Of a DNA stretch of 64,000 nt, positions 1 to 9,840 are shown piece by piece; position 1 is the first letter of the stretch, and every line of letters begins with the position of its first letter. Made by a program: the position numbers and the translations under genes. The stretch is from Streptomyces sp. TRM68416 (GTDB taxonomy: Bacteria; Actinomycetota; Actinomycetes; Streptomycetales; Streptomycetaceae): assembly GCF_014596915.1 (NCBI RefSeq), contig NZ_JACVWU010000007.1:186001-250000 (forward strand), read 5' to 3'. Below the pieces are notes generated by a model. That model saw only the letters and a list, made by a program, of their open reading frames with translations. It did not search any database and was not told the origin of the DNA.

Positions 1-17
1 CGGCGGGGTGCGGTGAG

Positions 18-95
18 CGTCCGGCCAGGCCCGTTCGGCGATGGCGGTGGCGTGGTTCGTCCGGCCAGGCGCGCTCGGCGATGGCGGTGGCGTGG
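18..95. repeat. 38-bp direct repeat, two copies
   Basis: Copies at 18-55 and 58-95 match at 36 of 38 positions, giving a 40-bp period. The bases before position 18 look like a further degraded copy cut by the window edge. The repeat sits beyond the stop codon of the fumarylacetoacetase gene, in an otherwise empty 172-bp stretch. No function is evident. Confidence 0.7.
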
Positions 96-172
96 CTCTC
101 CCGCTCCGACGCGTCAGGTCCCGTCCGTCAGGGCCCCGGGGAGCCCGCTGTCCGGGGCCGCCGTCGCGCTCG

Positions 173-1366
173 TCACGCCTGCCGCTTGCCGGCCGTGATG
201 CGGCCCCGGGCCTCGCCGAAGCCGATCCTGGTCCCGTCGGCGCCCGGTGCCGTGGCGGTCAGGACGACCTCGTCGCCGTCCTCCAGGAAGGTGCGCGGCC
301 GGCCGCCCACCGTGACGGGCTCCTTGCCGCCCCAGGTCAGTTCGATGAAGGCGCCGCGCTGCTCCTTCTCCGGGCCGGAGACCGTGCCGGAGGCGAAGAG
401 GTCGCCGGTGCGCGAGGGGGCGCCGTTGACGGTCTGGTGGGCCAGCATCTGGGCGGGGGACCAGTACATCGCGGCGTACGGCGGCCGGGAGACGACCTGG
501 CCGTTCCAGGCGACCGTGAGGTCGATGTCCAGGCCCCACGGCTGGTCCATGCGCAGATACGGCAGTACGGCCGGCTCCTGGGGCGGGACCGGGACGCGTG
601 CGGCGTCCAGCGCGAGCAGCGGCACCACCCACGGCGAGATCGTCGACGCGAAGGACTTGCCCAGGTTGGGGCCGAGCGGGACGTACTCCCAGGCCTGGAT
701 GTCGCGCGCGGACCAGTCGTTGAAGAGGACCACCCCGAAGATGTGCCGCTCCGCGTCCTCGGCGCCGATCGTGTCGCCCATGGCGCTGCCGGTGCCGAGG
801 ACGAAGCCGAGTTCGGCCTCGATGTCGAGGCGGGTGGAGGGGCCGAAGACCGGTGCCGGGTCCTGGGGGCCCTTGCGCTGTCCGCAGGGCCGGACGATGT
901 CGGTGCCCGAGACCACGACGGAGGCCGCGCGGCCGTGGTAACCGACCGGCAGATGCTTCCAGTTGGGCAGCAGCGGCTCGGGGTTGTCGGGCCGGAAGAG
1001 CCGGCCCAGGTTCGAGGCGTGGTGCTCGGAGGCGTAGAAGTCGACGTAGTCGGCGACCTCGAACGGCAGGTGCAGGGTCACCGCGCCCAGCTCGTGCACC
1101 GCCTCGGCGGGCACCTCACCCCGCAGCCGCTCGGCGATCGCGGCCCGCACCTCCACCCAGCGGGAGTGGCCCTCGGCCATGAAGGCGTTCAGGCTCGGCC
1201 GGGCGAAGACGTCCTCGTCCAGCAGCACGGCCAGGTCGATGACATGGTCGCCGTAGCGGGTCGCCACGCGCGGTGTCCGGCCGGGCGTCGAGTAGACGCC
1301 GTAGGGCAGGTTGGTCAGGCCGAACAACGAGTCGGCGGGGACGGTGAGTCGGACGGTGCTGGTCAT
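173..1366 (-). CDS. fahA: Fumarylacetoacetase
   Basis: Last step of tyrosine/homogentisate degradation: hydrolyses fumarylacetoacetate to fumarate and acetoacetate in the cytosol. The 397-aa product has the N-terminal FAA-hydrolase-like section (FGLTNLPYGVYS near residue 14) and the catalytic domain with the metal-binding ExE region (RLDIEAELGFVLG), SARDIQAWEY and FASTISPWVVP. Length is a little below the usual 400-430 aa. Its ATG overlaps the stop of the upstream gene by 4 nt, so it is the last gene of a coupled hmgA operon. Confidence 0.93.
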   Translation of the reverse strand: MTSTVRLTVPADSLFGLTNLPYGVYSTPGRTPRVATRYGDHVIDLAVLLDEDVFARPSLNAFMAEGHSRWVEVRAAIAERLRGEVPAEAVHELGAVTLHLPFEVADYVDFYASEHHASNLGRLFRPDNPEPLLPNWKHLPVGYHGRAASVVVSGTDIVRPCGQRKGPQDPAPVFGPSTRLDIEAELGFVLGTGSAMGDTIGAEDAERHIFGVVLFNDWSARDIQAWEYVPLGPNLGKSFASTISPWVVPLLALDAARVPVPPQEPAVLPYLRMDQPWGLDIDLTVAWNGQVVSRPPYAAMYWSPAQMLAHQTVNGAPSRTGDLFASGTVSGPEKEQRGAFIELTWGGKEPVTVGGRPRTFLEDGDEVVLTATAPGADGTRIGFGEARGRITAGKRQA

Positions 1367-2241
1367 GCGGACACCTCGGTGAGATCGGCGACGGTCGCGG
1401 CGGGCAGCAGGCCGAGAGCGGCCGATTCGACGGCGGGCTCGGCGACGGAGCAGGTGCCGAAGGAGCGGAACAGGTCACGGACTCGGGGCGACAGGGCGCG
1501 CACCCGCCCGGAGACCCGGTCGCCGTCGCGGTCGGCCAGCAGCCGGACCAGCTCCGCCTCCTCGGCACCCCGCAGGGCCGCGTCGGCGGCCACGAGCAGG
1601 TTGAGGAACCCGTGCTGCTCGAACCCGGTCTCCGGGTCGGTGTTGCGCAGCGCGTGGTGCAGTCCGGCGGTCGCCTTGAACGCCACCCCGGCCCGCACCG
1701 CGGCCAGGAGGGCGGCTGCGAGTTCGCGCTCGTCGGGGTACAGGTCGGCGCGTACGCCCCCGGTCCGGAACTTGGCCAGGTACGGCGTCCCGGCGAGTGC
1801 GGCCAGCAGCGCCGCGCGCCGGTCGTCGCGCGGCACCTCCACGTACACGGTGAGGCCGCTGTCGTCGTCGAGCGCCTCGTCCAGGGCGGGTACGACCGCC
1901 TCGGCGGCGACTCCGTCGGGCACGGCGACCTCCAGACCGGCCGGCCGCACGGCCGGGATCCGGCGCGCCGCGGCGAGTGCGTCGGCGAGGCCGGGCAGAT
2001 CGACGGTCACCGACAGGGCGAAGGAGCCCTCGGGGAGGTCCGCGGTCGGCTCGGCGAGCCGGTCGACGTCCTTGGCGGCGAGGACGAACGTGCCGACCAG
2101 CCCGGCGTGGGCGCCCCGTGTGTGCGCCACATGGGCCCGGACGGCCTCCTCGACCGGCAGGTTGCCGGGCGGGAAGACCGCCGCGTCGTCGAACAGCCCG
2201 GCGAGCACCGGGGGGATCTCCGGCGTCGGCGGGGCGCTCAC
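1363..2241 (-). CDS. Conserved uncharacterised protein of the homogentisate operon
   Basis: A 292-aa soluble protein with no signal peptide or membrane segment. I do not recognise a named enzyme family. Conserved-looking stretches are FDDAAVFPPGN near the N-terminus, AKFRTGGVRADLYP mid-protein and FKATAGLHHALR, a beta/alpha-barrel-like pattern with well placed Lys and His. It is translationally coupled on both sides: its start overlaps the hmgA stop, and its stop overlaps the fumarylacetoacetase start. This argues for a role in homogentisate breakdown. The pathway step between the two flanking enzymes (maleylacetoacetate isomerisation) has no recognisable enzyme here. Confidence 0.85.
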   Translation of the reverse strand: MSAPPTPEIPPVLAGLFDDAAVFPPGNLPVEEAVRAHVAHTRGAHAGLVGTFVLAAKDVDRLAEPTADLPEGSFALSVTVDLPGLADALAAARRIPAVRPAGLEVAVPDGVAAEAVVPALDEALDDDSGLTVYVEVPRDDRRAALLAALAGTPYLAKFRTGGVRADLYPDERELAAALLAAVRAGVAFKATAGLHHALRNTDPETGFEQHGFLNLLVAADAALRGAEEAELVRLLADRDGDRVSGRVRALSPRVRDLFRSFGTCSVAEPAVESAALGLLPAATVADLTEVSA

Positions 2242-3419
2242 CGGTTCTGCTCCCAGGAGTAGGCGTACGTGCCGTCGTCCGTCGCGCGAGCGGCCTCGCC
2301 GAGCTGGAGGGGACGGAACGTGTCGACCATGACCGCGAGCTCGTCGAAGAACTCCGCCCCGATCGACCGCTCCATCGCGCCCGGCTGGGGGCCGTGGGGG
2401 TGGCCGCCCGGGTGCAGGGAGATCGAGCCCTGCCCGATCCCGGAGCCCTTGCGGGCCTCGTAGTCGCCGCCGCAGTAGAACATCACCTCGTCGGAGTCGA
2501 CGTTGGAGTGGTAGTACGGCACGGGGACGGCCAGCGGGTGGTAGTCCACCTTGCGCGGCACGAAGTTGCAGATCACGAAGTTGTGGCCCTCGAAGACCTG
2601 ATGGGCCGGCGGCGGCTGGTGGACCCGGCCCGTGATCGGCTCGAAGTCACGGATGTTGAACGCGTACGGGTAGAGGCAGCCGTCCCAGCCGACCACGTCG
2701 AACGGGTGGTGCGGCAGGGTGTGGACGGTCCCCACGACACCCCCCGCCCCGCGGTGCTTGAGGTACACCTCGACGTCCTCGCCCTCGACGACCGTCGGCC
2801 CGTCCGGCAGGCGCAGGTCGCGCTCGCAGTACGGCGCGTGCTCCAGAAGCTGGCCGTTCTTGGAGAGGTAGCGCCGCGCCGGCCCGATGTGCGAGTTGGC
2901 CTCGACGGTGTAGATCCGTACCGTCCCGTCCGGGACGATCCGGTACGTGGTGGCCCGCGGCACGATCACATAGTCGCCGTCACCGACCGTCAGGTCGCCG
3001 AAGACCGTCTCCACGCGGGCGCGCCCGGCCTCGACGTAGAGGCACTCGTCGCCGATCGCGTTGCGGTAGTACGGGCTGACCGCGTCGGCCACGACGTACG
3101 CCAGCCGTACGTCGTCGTTGCCCAGCAGCAGCCTGCGGCCGGTCACCGCGTCGACGCCGGACCCGCCGTCCGCGAACAGCTTGTGCGTGGAGAGGTGGCG
3201 CGGCACCAGGGGGTGGTTGGGCACCAGCGACTGGTCCCCGAGGTCCCACACCCGGAACTCCCGCACCGCCGAGGGAATGTACCGGTGGTACAGCAGCGAG
3301 GAGTCCGAGGAGAACCCCTCCTCGCCCATCAGCTCCTCGTAGTAGAGGTTCCCGTCCGGGTCCCGGTGCTGGGTGTGACGTTTCGGCGGAACCGCGCCCG
3401 CCCGGTGGTAGTACGGCAA
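2238..3419 (-). CDS. hmgA: Homogentisate 1,2-dioxygenase
   Basis: Opens the homogentisate ring to maleylacetoacetate using non-haem iron and O2. The cupin-type protein carries PHHPFDVVGWDGCLYPYAFN, then a C-terminal HPGGHPHGPQPG ligand loop followed by FFDELAVMVDTFRPL. I chose the TTG at 3419 (Leu-Pro-Tyr-Tyr-His) because AAGGAG lies 7 nt upstream, giving 393 aa. This is the short form, lacking the N-terminal extension of the 430-440 aa enzymes. The in-frame ATG at 3449 lies just beyond a palindrome at 3432-3448 and is less likely. First gene of the operon, divergent from an IclR regulator. Confidence 0.92.
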   Translation of the reverse strand: MPYYHRAGAVPPKRHTQHRDPDGNLYYEELMGEEGFSSDSSLLYHRYIPSAVREFRVWDLGDQSLVPNHPLVPRHLSTHKLFADGGSGVDAVTGRRLLLGNDDVRLAYVVADAVSPYYRNAIGDECLYVEAGRARVETVFGDLTVGDGDYVIVPRATTYRIVPDGTVRIYTVEANSHIGPARRYLSKNGQLLEHAPYCERDLRLPDGPTVVEGEDVEVYLKHRGAGGVVGTVHTLPHHPFDVVGWDGCLYPYAFNIRDFEPITGRVHQPPPAHQVFEGHNFVICNFVPRKVDYHPLAVPVPYYHSNVDSDEVMFYCGGDYEARKGSGIGQGSISLHPGGHPHGPQPGAMERSIGAEFFDELAVMVDTFRPLQLGEAARATDDGTYAYSWEQNR

Positions 3420-3431
3420 GGCCCTCTCCTT

Positions 3432-3448
3432 TGTGCGCTCAGCGCACA
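3432..3448. promoter_or_regulatory. Candidate IclR operator upstream of hmgA
   Basis: Perfect 8-bp inverted repeat with a single-base spacer, TGTGCGCTCAGCGCACA, 12 bp upstream of the preferred hmgA start. It lies between hmgA and the divergent IclR gene. A partial half-site (TTTGTGTGCGG) follows at once. The symmetry and position suit autoregulator/operon control; binding by the neighbouring IclR protein is inferred. Confidence 0.55.
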
Positions 3449-3597
3449 TTTGTGTGCGGCAGAAGCAACACGTCGAAGTTAGGTCGCGGGAGACGGGCCA
3501 GTCAAGGCACCGCTCGGGCTCCCGGGCCCCGCTCAGGCGTTTGACGTGGCCTAACGTGGCGTCCGAAGGCGCTGCGCGGGTTCTCTCGGAGGTGTTG

Positions 3598-4269
3598 ATG
3601 GCCACCCTGCAAGGTCTGGACCGTGGGCTTCGGGCCCTGAACTTGATCTCTCTGGCGGCCGACGGCCTGACGGTGGCGGACCTGGCGGCGCAGCTCGGGA
3701 TCGACCGGGCCGTCGCGTACCGGATCGTGCAGACGCTGGAGGAGCACGCGCTCGTCTCCCGGCAGGACAAGCGGGTGCGGCTCGGGGCGGGCGCCGCCCT
3801 GCTGGCGGGGCGGTTCCAGGGACAGCTGGTACGGGCGGCCCAGCCGGTGCTGCAGGAGCTCGCCGACGCCACCGGTACGTCCGCCTTCCTGACGGTGGCG
3901 CACGGTGCGCGCGAGTGCGTCCCCGTCGCGGGTGCGCAGCCGGCCGTCCAGCACGGCCCCGTCCAGGTCGGCTACCGCATCGGCGTGCGGCATCCGCTGG
4001 AGAGAGGGGCGAACGGTGTCGCCATCCTCGCGGTGCAGCCGCCCCTGCCGGACGAGCCCGAGGAGATCGTGCGGGCCCGGGAGCTGGGCTACAGCATTAC
4101 CTCGGGACAGCTCCAGCAGGGCGCCACCGGGATCGCGGTGGGGTTCGAGGTGCCGGGCACGGTGGGCGCCTCGGTCGGAGTGGTGGCCATGCACGAGTTC
4201 GACATCGAGGCGGTCGCCGCACGGGTGAAGGAGGCGGCTGCGCGACTGGCGGCGGCGGGCAGGGCCTGA
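3598..4269 (+). CDS. IclR-family transcriptional regulator
   Basis: A 223-aa regulator. The N-terminal winged helix (GLTVADLAAQLGIDRAVAYRIVQTLEEHALV, residues about 22-52) is followed by an IclR-type effector domain with the RIGVRHPLERGANG and SITSGQLQQGATGIAV signatures. The ATG at 3598 is preceded by GGAGG with 5-6 nt spacing; the open frame extends upstream but lacks a better start. It lies divergent from the hmgA operon and just before hpd, so a homogentisate or hydroxyphenylpyruvate response is likely. Confidence 0.9.
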   Translation: MATLQGLDRGLRALNLISLAADGLTVADLAAQLGIDRAVAYRIVQTLEEHALVSRQDKRVRLGAGAALLAGRFQGQLVRAAQPVLQELADATGTSAFLTVAHGARECVPVAGAQPAVQHGPVQVGYRIGVRHPLERGANGVAILAVQPPLPDEPEEIVRARELGYSITSGQLQQGATGIAVGFEVPGTVGASVGVVAMHEFDIEAVAARVKEAAARLAAAGRA

Positions 4270-4437
4270 CCCGCTCCGGGCGTGCCCTCGAGGAGTGAGC
4301 AAATTGTATATGGGAGACCGCTGAGAGCGAGACAAACTGAGCAGCTTGAACAGCCCGCAGGGTGACTCTTGTGCAGCCGTGGGCACCAGGTGTGTCCTAC
4401 CGCCACGCGCCGGAAGCAGGCACACCGAAAGGGATGA

Positions 4438-5646
<1,209 letters not shown>

Positions 5647-5686
5647 GCGCCCCCGCGCCCCCGCGCCCCCGCGCCCCCGCGCCCCC
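5647..5686. repeat. Five tandem copies of GCGCCCCC
   Basis: Perfect 8-bp units begin directly after the hpd TAG stop and run for 40 bp, then decay (GCGT CCCG). A simple-sequence tract of this kind is prone to slippage. It does not touch coding sequence, and no hairpin terminator is seen beside it. Confidence 0.85.
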
Positions 5687-5714
5687 GCGTCCCGCCCCGC
5701 ACGGCTGCCTCCTG

Positions 5715-5740
5715 GGTGAAGTGTCAACCACGTCTAGACT
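5715..5740 (+). promoter_or_regulatory. MarR promoter with candidate operator
   Basis: GGTGAAGTGTCAAC (5715-5728) is followed by a -10 hexamer TAGACT (5735-5740) 6 bp before the ATG, which predicts a leaderless transcript. The 14-mer matches one at 6258-6271 at 12 of 14 positions, so both could bind the MarR protein encoded between them. Confidence 0.5.
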
Positions 5741-5746
5741 CTCGCC

Positions 5747-6211
5747 ATGGAGGAAAGCGTGCGGTGGCTGACGCCGGAGGAGCAGCAGGCGTGGCGGAGC
5801 TTCGTCCGCCTCCAGGAGAAGCTGGGCGGCCGTCTGGCTCGCTTGCTGCAGACGGAGTCGCATCTGTCGGCCGCCGACTTCGCGGTCCTGGTGAACCTGA
5901 CCGACGTGCCCGAGGGCCGGCGCCGCCATCAGGACCTGGCGCGGGCCCTGGAGTGGGAGAAGAGCCGCATGTCCCACCACGTCGCCCGGATGGCCGGACG
6001 CGGGCTGGTGGTGCGGGAGGAGTGCGCCGAGGACGGACGCGGCGCGTTCGTGGTGATCACGGAGCAGGGGCGCGCGGCCATCGAGGCGGCGGCCCCGCTC
6101 CATGTCGAGGCCGTGCGCGCGCTGTTCCTCGACCATGTCACCCCGGCGGAACTGCGCACGCTGGGGCAGATCTCCGAGCGGGTGGTCGCGAAGCTGGACG
6201 GCGACGCCTGA
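5747..6211 (+). CDS. MarR-family transcriptional regulator
   Basis: A 154-aa winged-helix protein. The HTH lies around residues 45-90 (LSAADFAVLVNLTD, QDLARALEWEKSRMSHHVARMAGRGLV), followed by the DGRGAFVVITEQGRAAIE wing. The start sits 6 bp behind a TAGACT -10 box with no ribosome site, consistent with leaderless translation. A shared 14-bp motif lies upstream of this gene and of the next one, suggesting autoregulation and control of the TPR gene. Confidence 0.9.
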   Translation: MEESVRWLTPEEQQAWRSFVRLQEKLGGRLARLLQTESHLSAADFAVLVNLTDVPEGRRRHQDLARALEWEKSRMSHHVARMAGRGLVVREECAEDGRGAFVVITEQGRAAIEAAAPLHVEAVRALFLDHVTPAELRTLGQISERVVAKLDGDA

Positions 6212-6257
6212 GCCGCAGCCGGAATAGTGAGGGGCCGGGGCTCGTTGCAGAGGCATG

Positions 6258-6271
6258 GTTGATGTGTCAAC
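6258..6271. promoter_or_regulatory. Candidate MarR operator before TPR gene
   Basis: GTTGATGTGTCAAC contains the dyad GTTGA-N4-TCAAC and repeats the motif seen upstream of the MarR gene at 5715-5728. It lies 22 bp ahead of the chosen start of the TPR gene. Confidence 0.45.
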
Positions 6272-6292
6272 TTCATGGAAGGGTTGAAGGCG

Positions 6293-6730
6293 ATGCAGTC
6301 GAGCGAGAACCTCAACGAGTACCCGGCGTACGACGGGGTGGCGCCCGACCGCTGGGCCAGCGCGCTGCACCTGTTCGACAACGGCGTGGGAGTGCCGCGC
6401 GAGGAGACCACCGTCGAGCGCTGGGAGCGGGCTCGGCTGCTCTTCGACGCCAAGGACTACATCGGCGCCGCCCGGCTGCTGGCCGACGTCGTCGAGGAGG
6501 CTCCGGAGCAGAACGGCCCCCGGCTGCTGCTGGCCCGCGCCTACTACCACTCCGCCCAACTTCGCCGCGCCGAGGAGCAGTTGCGCAAGGTCATCGAGCG
6601 CGACCCGGTGGAGCACTACGCCCACCTGATGCTGGGCCGCACCCTGGAGCGCCAGGGCCGGCGCGACGAGGCGGGACCCTGGCTGCGCCTGGCCGCCGCC
6701 TTCTCGGGCGAGTTCCCGGACGGCGACTGA
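6293..6730 (+). CDS. Tetratricopeptide-repeat protein
   Basis: A 145-aa soluble protein with two to three TPR-like helical pairs: RARLLFDAKDYIGAARLLADVV, RLLLARAYYHSAQLRRAEEQL and HLMLGRTLERQGRRDEA. It is probably a protein-interaction module; no enzyme domain is visible. I prefer the ATG at 6293 because GGAAGGG lies about 9 nt upstream. The in-frame ATG at 6275 lacks such a site. It follows the MarR gene on the same strand and shares its upstream motif. Confidence 0.8.
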   Translation: MQSSENLNEYPAYDGVAPDRWASALHLFDNGVGVPREETTVERWERARLLFDAKDYIGAARLLADVVEEAPEQNGPRLLLARAYYHSAQLRRAEEQLRKVIERDPVEHYAHLMLGRTLERQGRRDEAGPWLRLAAAFSGEFPDGD

Positions 6731-6805
6731 GCGCTCCGGGGTCGGGCGTACGACGGCGGCGGGCATCCGGTGCGAGCGGTGCCCGCCGTCCTGGGGCCGG
6801 GGCGC

Positions 6806-7975
<1,170 letters not shown>

Positions 7976-7979
7976 CCGC

Positions 7980-8150
7980 TCAGTCCTCGGGGCGCAGCAG
8001 CCCGCGCTCGTAGGCCTTGACCAGGCGCTGCGGGACGAGGTGCTGGACGCCGTCGACGGTGACCGGGACCAGGGTGGGGGTGGCGGCCTTCCACTGCGCT
8101 CGGCGGTGGCGGGTGTTGCTGCGGGACATCTTCCGCTTGGGGACGGCCAT
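7980..8150 (-). CDS. rpmF: 50S ribosomal protein L32, cysteine-free paralogue
   Basis: A 56-aa protein starting [20 protein letters not shown], the conserved L32 N-terminus. The C-terminal half has none of the four zinc-ribbon cysteines; it reads [19 protein letters not shown]. Such C-minus paralogues replace the zinc-binding form when zinc is scarce. GGAGG stands 6 nt before the ATG. It precedes the COG0523 GTPase by 4 bp, and its promoter carries a Zur-like dyad. Confidence 0.93.
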   Translation of the reverse strand: MAVPKRKMSRSNTRHRRAQWKAATPTLVPVTVDGVQHLVPQRLVKAYERGLLRPED

Positions 8151-8181
8151 GGCGTACCTCCTCGGTGGGTGAACACCGAGG

Positions 8182-8211
8182 ACGCTACATGAAAATGGAA
8201 CCCATTAACAA
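8182..8211 (-). promoter_or_regulatory. rpmF promoter with Zur-like operator
   Basis: On the minus strand, TTGTTA (8206-8211) and TAGCGT (8182-8187) are 18 bp apart, a good promoter spacing. Between and over them lies the dyad TGAAAATGG-AAC-CCATTAACA (8190-8210; 7 of 9 arm matches). The half-site TGAAAATG resembles actinobacterial Zur boxes, though the spacing is wider than the usual 7-1-7 form. Assignment to Zur is inferred from position and the genes served. Confidence 0.6.
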
Positions 8212-8227
8212 TTGACGTACGGGGGCC

Positions 8228-8638
8228 TCAGCGGCGGGAGCGCACCCGGGCGTCCTTCGGCGGATCGATGAACTGCAGCTCCAGCGCGAGCGGTGGTTCC
8301 GCCAGACCGGGCCCGCCCGCGGCCACCCACCGCACGACCTCCTCGGTGCTCGCGTCGTCCGTGGCGAACCCGATCCAGGTGGGCCGCCCGCCGGCCCGCC
8401 GCCCCGCCGCCGAGGGGCCCACGACGATCACGTTGGCCTGGTCGCAGGGGCCCAGGCAGTCGGTCGTACGGATCCGGACGCCGTGCTCGGCCGCGGCGGC
8501 GCGCAGCACCTCCAACTGCCCCTCGTGGTCGATTCCGGGGTGCTTGCGGGAGTTGCCGCAGCAGCAGCCCCGGCACACGACGAGGGAACAGGCGGAACCG
8601 GTCGGGGAGGTGCGGGTTGCGCGAGGCGTCGAAGGCAT
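8228..8638 (-). CDS. Thioredoxin-like [2Fe-2S] ferredoxin protein
   Basis: A 136-aa protein with cysteine clusters CSLVVCRGCCCG near residues 17-28 and CLGPCDQAN mid-protein, the pattern of thioredoxin-fold [2Fe-2S] ferredoxins. An iron-sulphur electron-transfer or sensor role is likely. The start ATG at 8638 is the best available; no strong ribosome site is seen. It lies upstream of rpmF in the same direction, but a separate promoter stands between them, so co-transcription is uncertain. Confidence 0.8.
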   Translation of the reverse strand: MPSTPRATRTSPTGSACSLVVCRGCCCGNSRKHPGIDHEGQLEVLRAAAAEHGVRIRTTDCLGPCDQANVIVVGPSAAGRRAGGRPTWIGFATDDASTEEVVRWVAAGGPGLAEPPLALELQFIDPPKDARVRSRR

Positions 8639-8792
8639 GACAGAAGCATGAGGCCTACGGTGATCGGCGCGACGGGCGGGGGAGGGGCGGACGCCGCCTT
8701 CGACTGCTCCAGATCGCCGTGTTGCGCATGAGGGCCTCCCGTCCGCGTTCACCTGCGCCGTCACCTGCAAGTGGCCGCGCGCGGCCGGGAGG

Positions 8793-8820
8793 TTGCCGGG
8801 GTGCGGGATCCGCTTAGGGT
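8793..8820 (+). promoter_or_regulatory. Leaderless promoter of HAD gene
   Basis: TTGCCG (8793-8798) and TAGGGT (8815-8820) are separated by 16 bp. The GTG start follows 7 bp after the -10 hexamer, which predicts a leaderless mRNA. Confidence 0.55.
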
Positions 8821-8827
8821 GGGCGGT

Positions 8828-9319
8828 GTGACCGACAGCACCAAGCGCCCGCTCGCCGTGTTCGACCTCGACAACACCCTCGCCGACACCGCCCACCGGC
8901 AGCGGTTCCTGGAGTCCCGGCCGCGAGACTGGGACGCCTTCTTCGCGGCGGCTCCCGCGGACCCGCCGATCCCCGAAGGGGTCGCCCTGGCGCTGGAGCG
9001 CGCCGAGGACTGCGAAGTGGTCTATCTGACCGGGCGCCCCGAGCGCTGCCGACGCGACACCCTGGCCTGGCTCGCCGCGCACGGACTCCCCGACGGCCAC
9101 GTCCACATGCGCCGCAACGACGACCGCAGGCCCGCCCGCCGCACCAAACTGGAGACCCTGCGCCGCCTCGCCCGCACCCGTGAGATCCGCGTGCTCGTCG
9201 ACGACGACGAACTGGTCTGCGAGGACGCCGAACGCGCGGGATTCCCGGTCGTACGGGCACGCTGGACCGCCCCCTCCGCGGAGCTGAAGGTGGCACAGGA
9301 GCGGGAGGGGCGGACCTGA
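8828..9319 (+). CDS. HAD-superfamily phosphatase
   Basis: A 163-aa protein with HAD motif I as FDLDNTLAD, motif II as YLTGRPE, a Lys in RRTKLETL and a terminal acidic motif VDDDELVCEDAERAGF. The layout resembles the 3'-phosphatase domain of polynucleotide kinases. Substrate is unknown; a nucleic-acid end or small phosphoester is possible. The GTG at 8828 is chosen from the promoter position. Monocistronic and divergent from the ferredoxin gene. Confidence 0.85.
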   Translation: MTDSTKRPLAVFDLDNTLADTAHRQRFLESRPRDWDAFFAAAPADPPIPEGVALALERAEDCEVVYLTGRPERCRRDTLAWLAAHGLPDGHVHMRRNDDRRPARRTKLETLRRLARTREIRVLVDDDELVCEDAERAGFPVVRARWTAPSAELKVAQEREGRT

Positions 9320-9494
9320 GCCCCGCTAGTTCAGGTGAACCAGCGCCCCACGGATGCGGGCACCCCGCTGCCGTCGTAGAGCACTGCGGTGAACACCAGC
9401 CGGGGTCGGGCGGCGAGTGAGCGTCACATGCCGCGAGGGGCAAGCCGCCACGCGCCGCCGTTACCGCCGGCCGCGCTCGACCGCGCCCCCCGCC

Positions 9495-9710
9495 CTACTC
9501 CGCCTCCTCCAGGCGGAAGCCGAGCTTGAGACCGACCTGCCAGTGGGCCACCTGGCCGTTCTCGATCTGGCCGCGTACCTGGGTGACCTCGAACCAGTCG
9601 AGATTGCGGAGGGTTTGGGAGGCGCGGGCGATGCCGTTGCGGACGGCTTGGTCGACGCCCTCGGGGGAGGTGCCGACGATTTCCGTTACGCGGTAGGTGT
9701 GGTTCGACAT
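9495..9710 (-). CDS. Dodecin family flavin-binding protein
   Basis: A 71-aa protein with the dodecin pattern: YRVTEIVGTSPEGVDQAVRNG, then LRNLDWFEVTQVRGQIENG and VAHWQVGLKLGFRLEE. Dodecins form hollow 12-mers that store or buffer flavins or CoA; the conserved aromatic W of DWFEV is present. GAGGAG lies about 9 nt before the ATG. Flanked by short intergenic spaces of 130-175 bp that hold nothing recognisable beyond short CGGATGT-like repeats near 9755-9782. Confidence 0.93.
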   Translation of the reverse strand: MSNHTYRVTEIVGTSPEGVDQAVRNGIARASQTLRNLDWFEVTQVRGQIENGQVAHWQVGLKLGFRLEEAE

Positions 9711-9840
9711 TGCGGGTGCTCCTCTCCGCCGTGACGGCGGTGCCAGACGTTTCGGATGTGCCGGATGTATCGGACGTATCGCGCCTGCATCCACCGTGCC
9801 CCACTCCGTGGTGGAGCGCGAGACGGCAGGGGGCGTCCGG

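Noticed and set aside
41..2332. 763-aa plus-strand open frame
   Set aside because: It is antisense to the fumarylacetoacetase gene and its neighbour, with Arg/Ser/Ala-rich composition typical of shadow frames in GC-rich DNA.
8650..8827. Possible cobalamin or other riboswitch before the HAD gene
   Set aside because: No B12-box or conserved riboswitch core was found, and the -10 box 7 bp from the GTG indicates a leaderless start.
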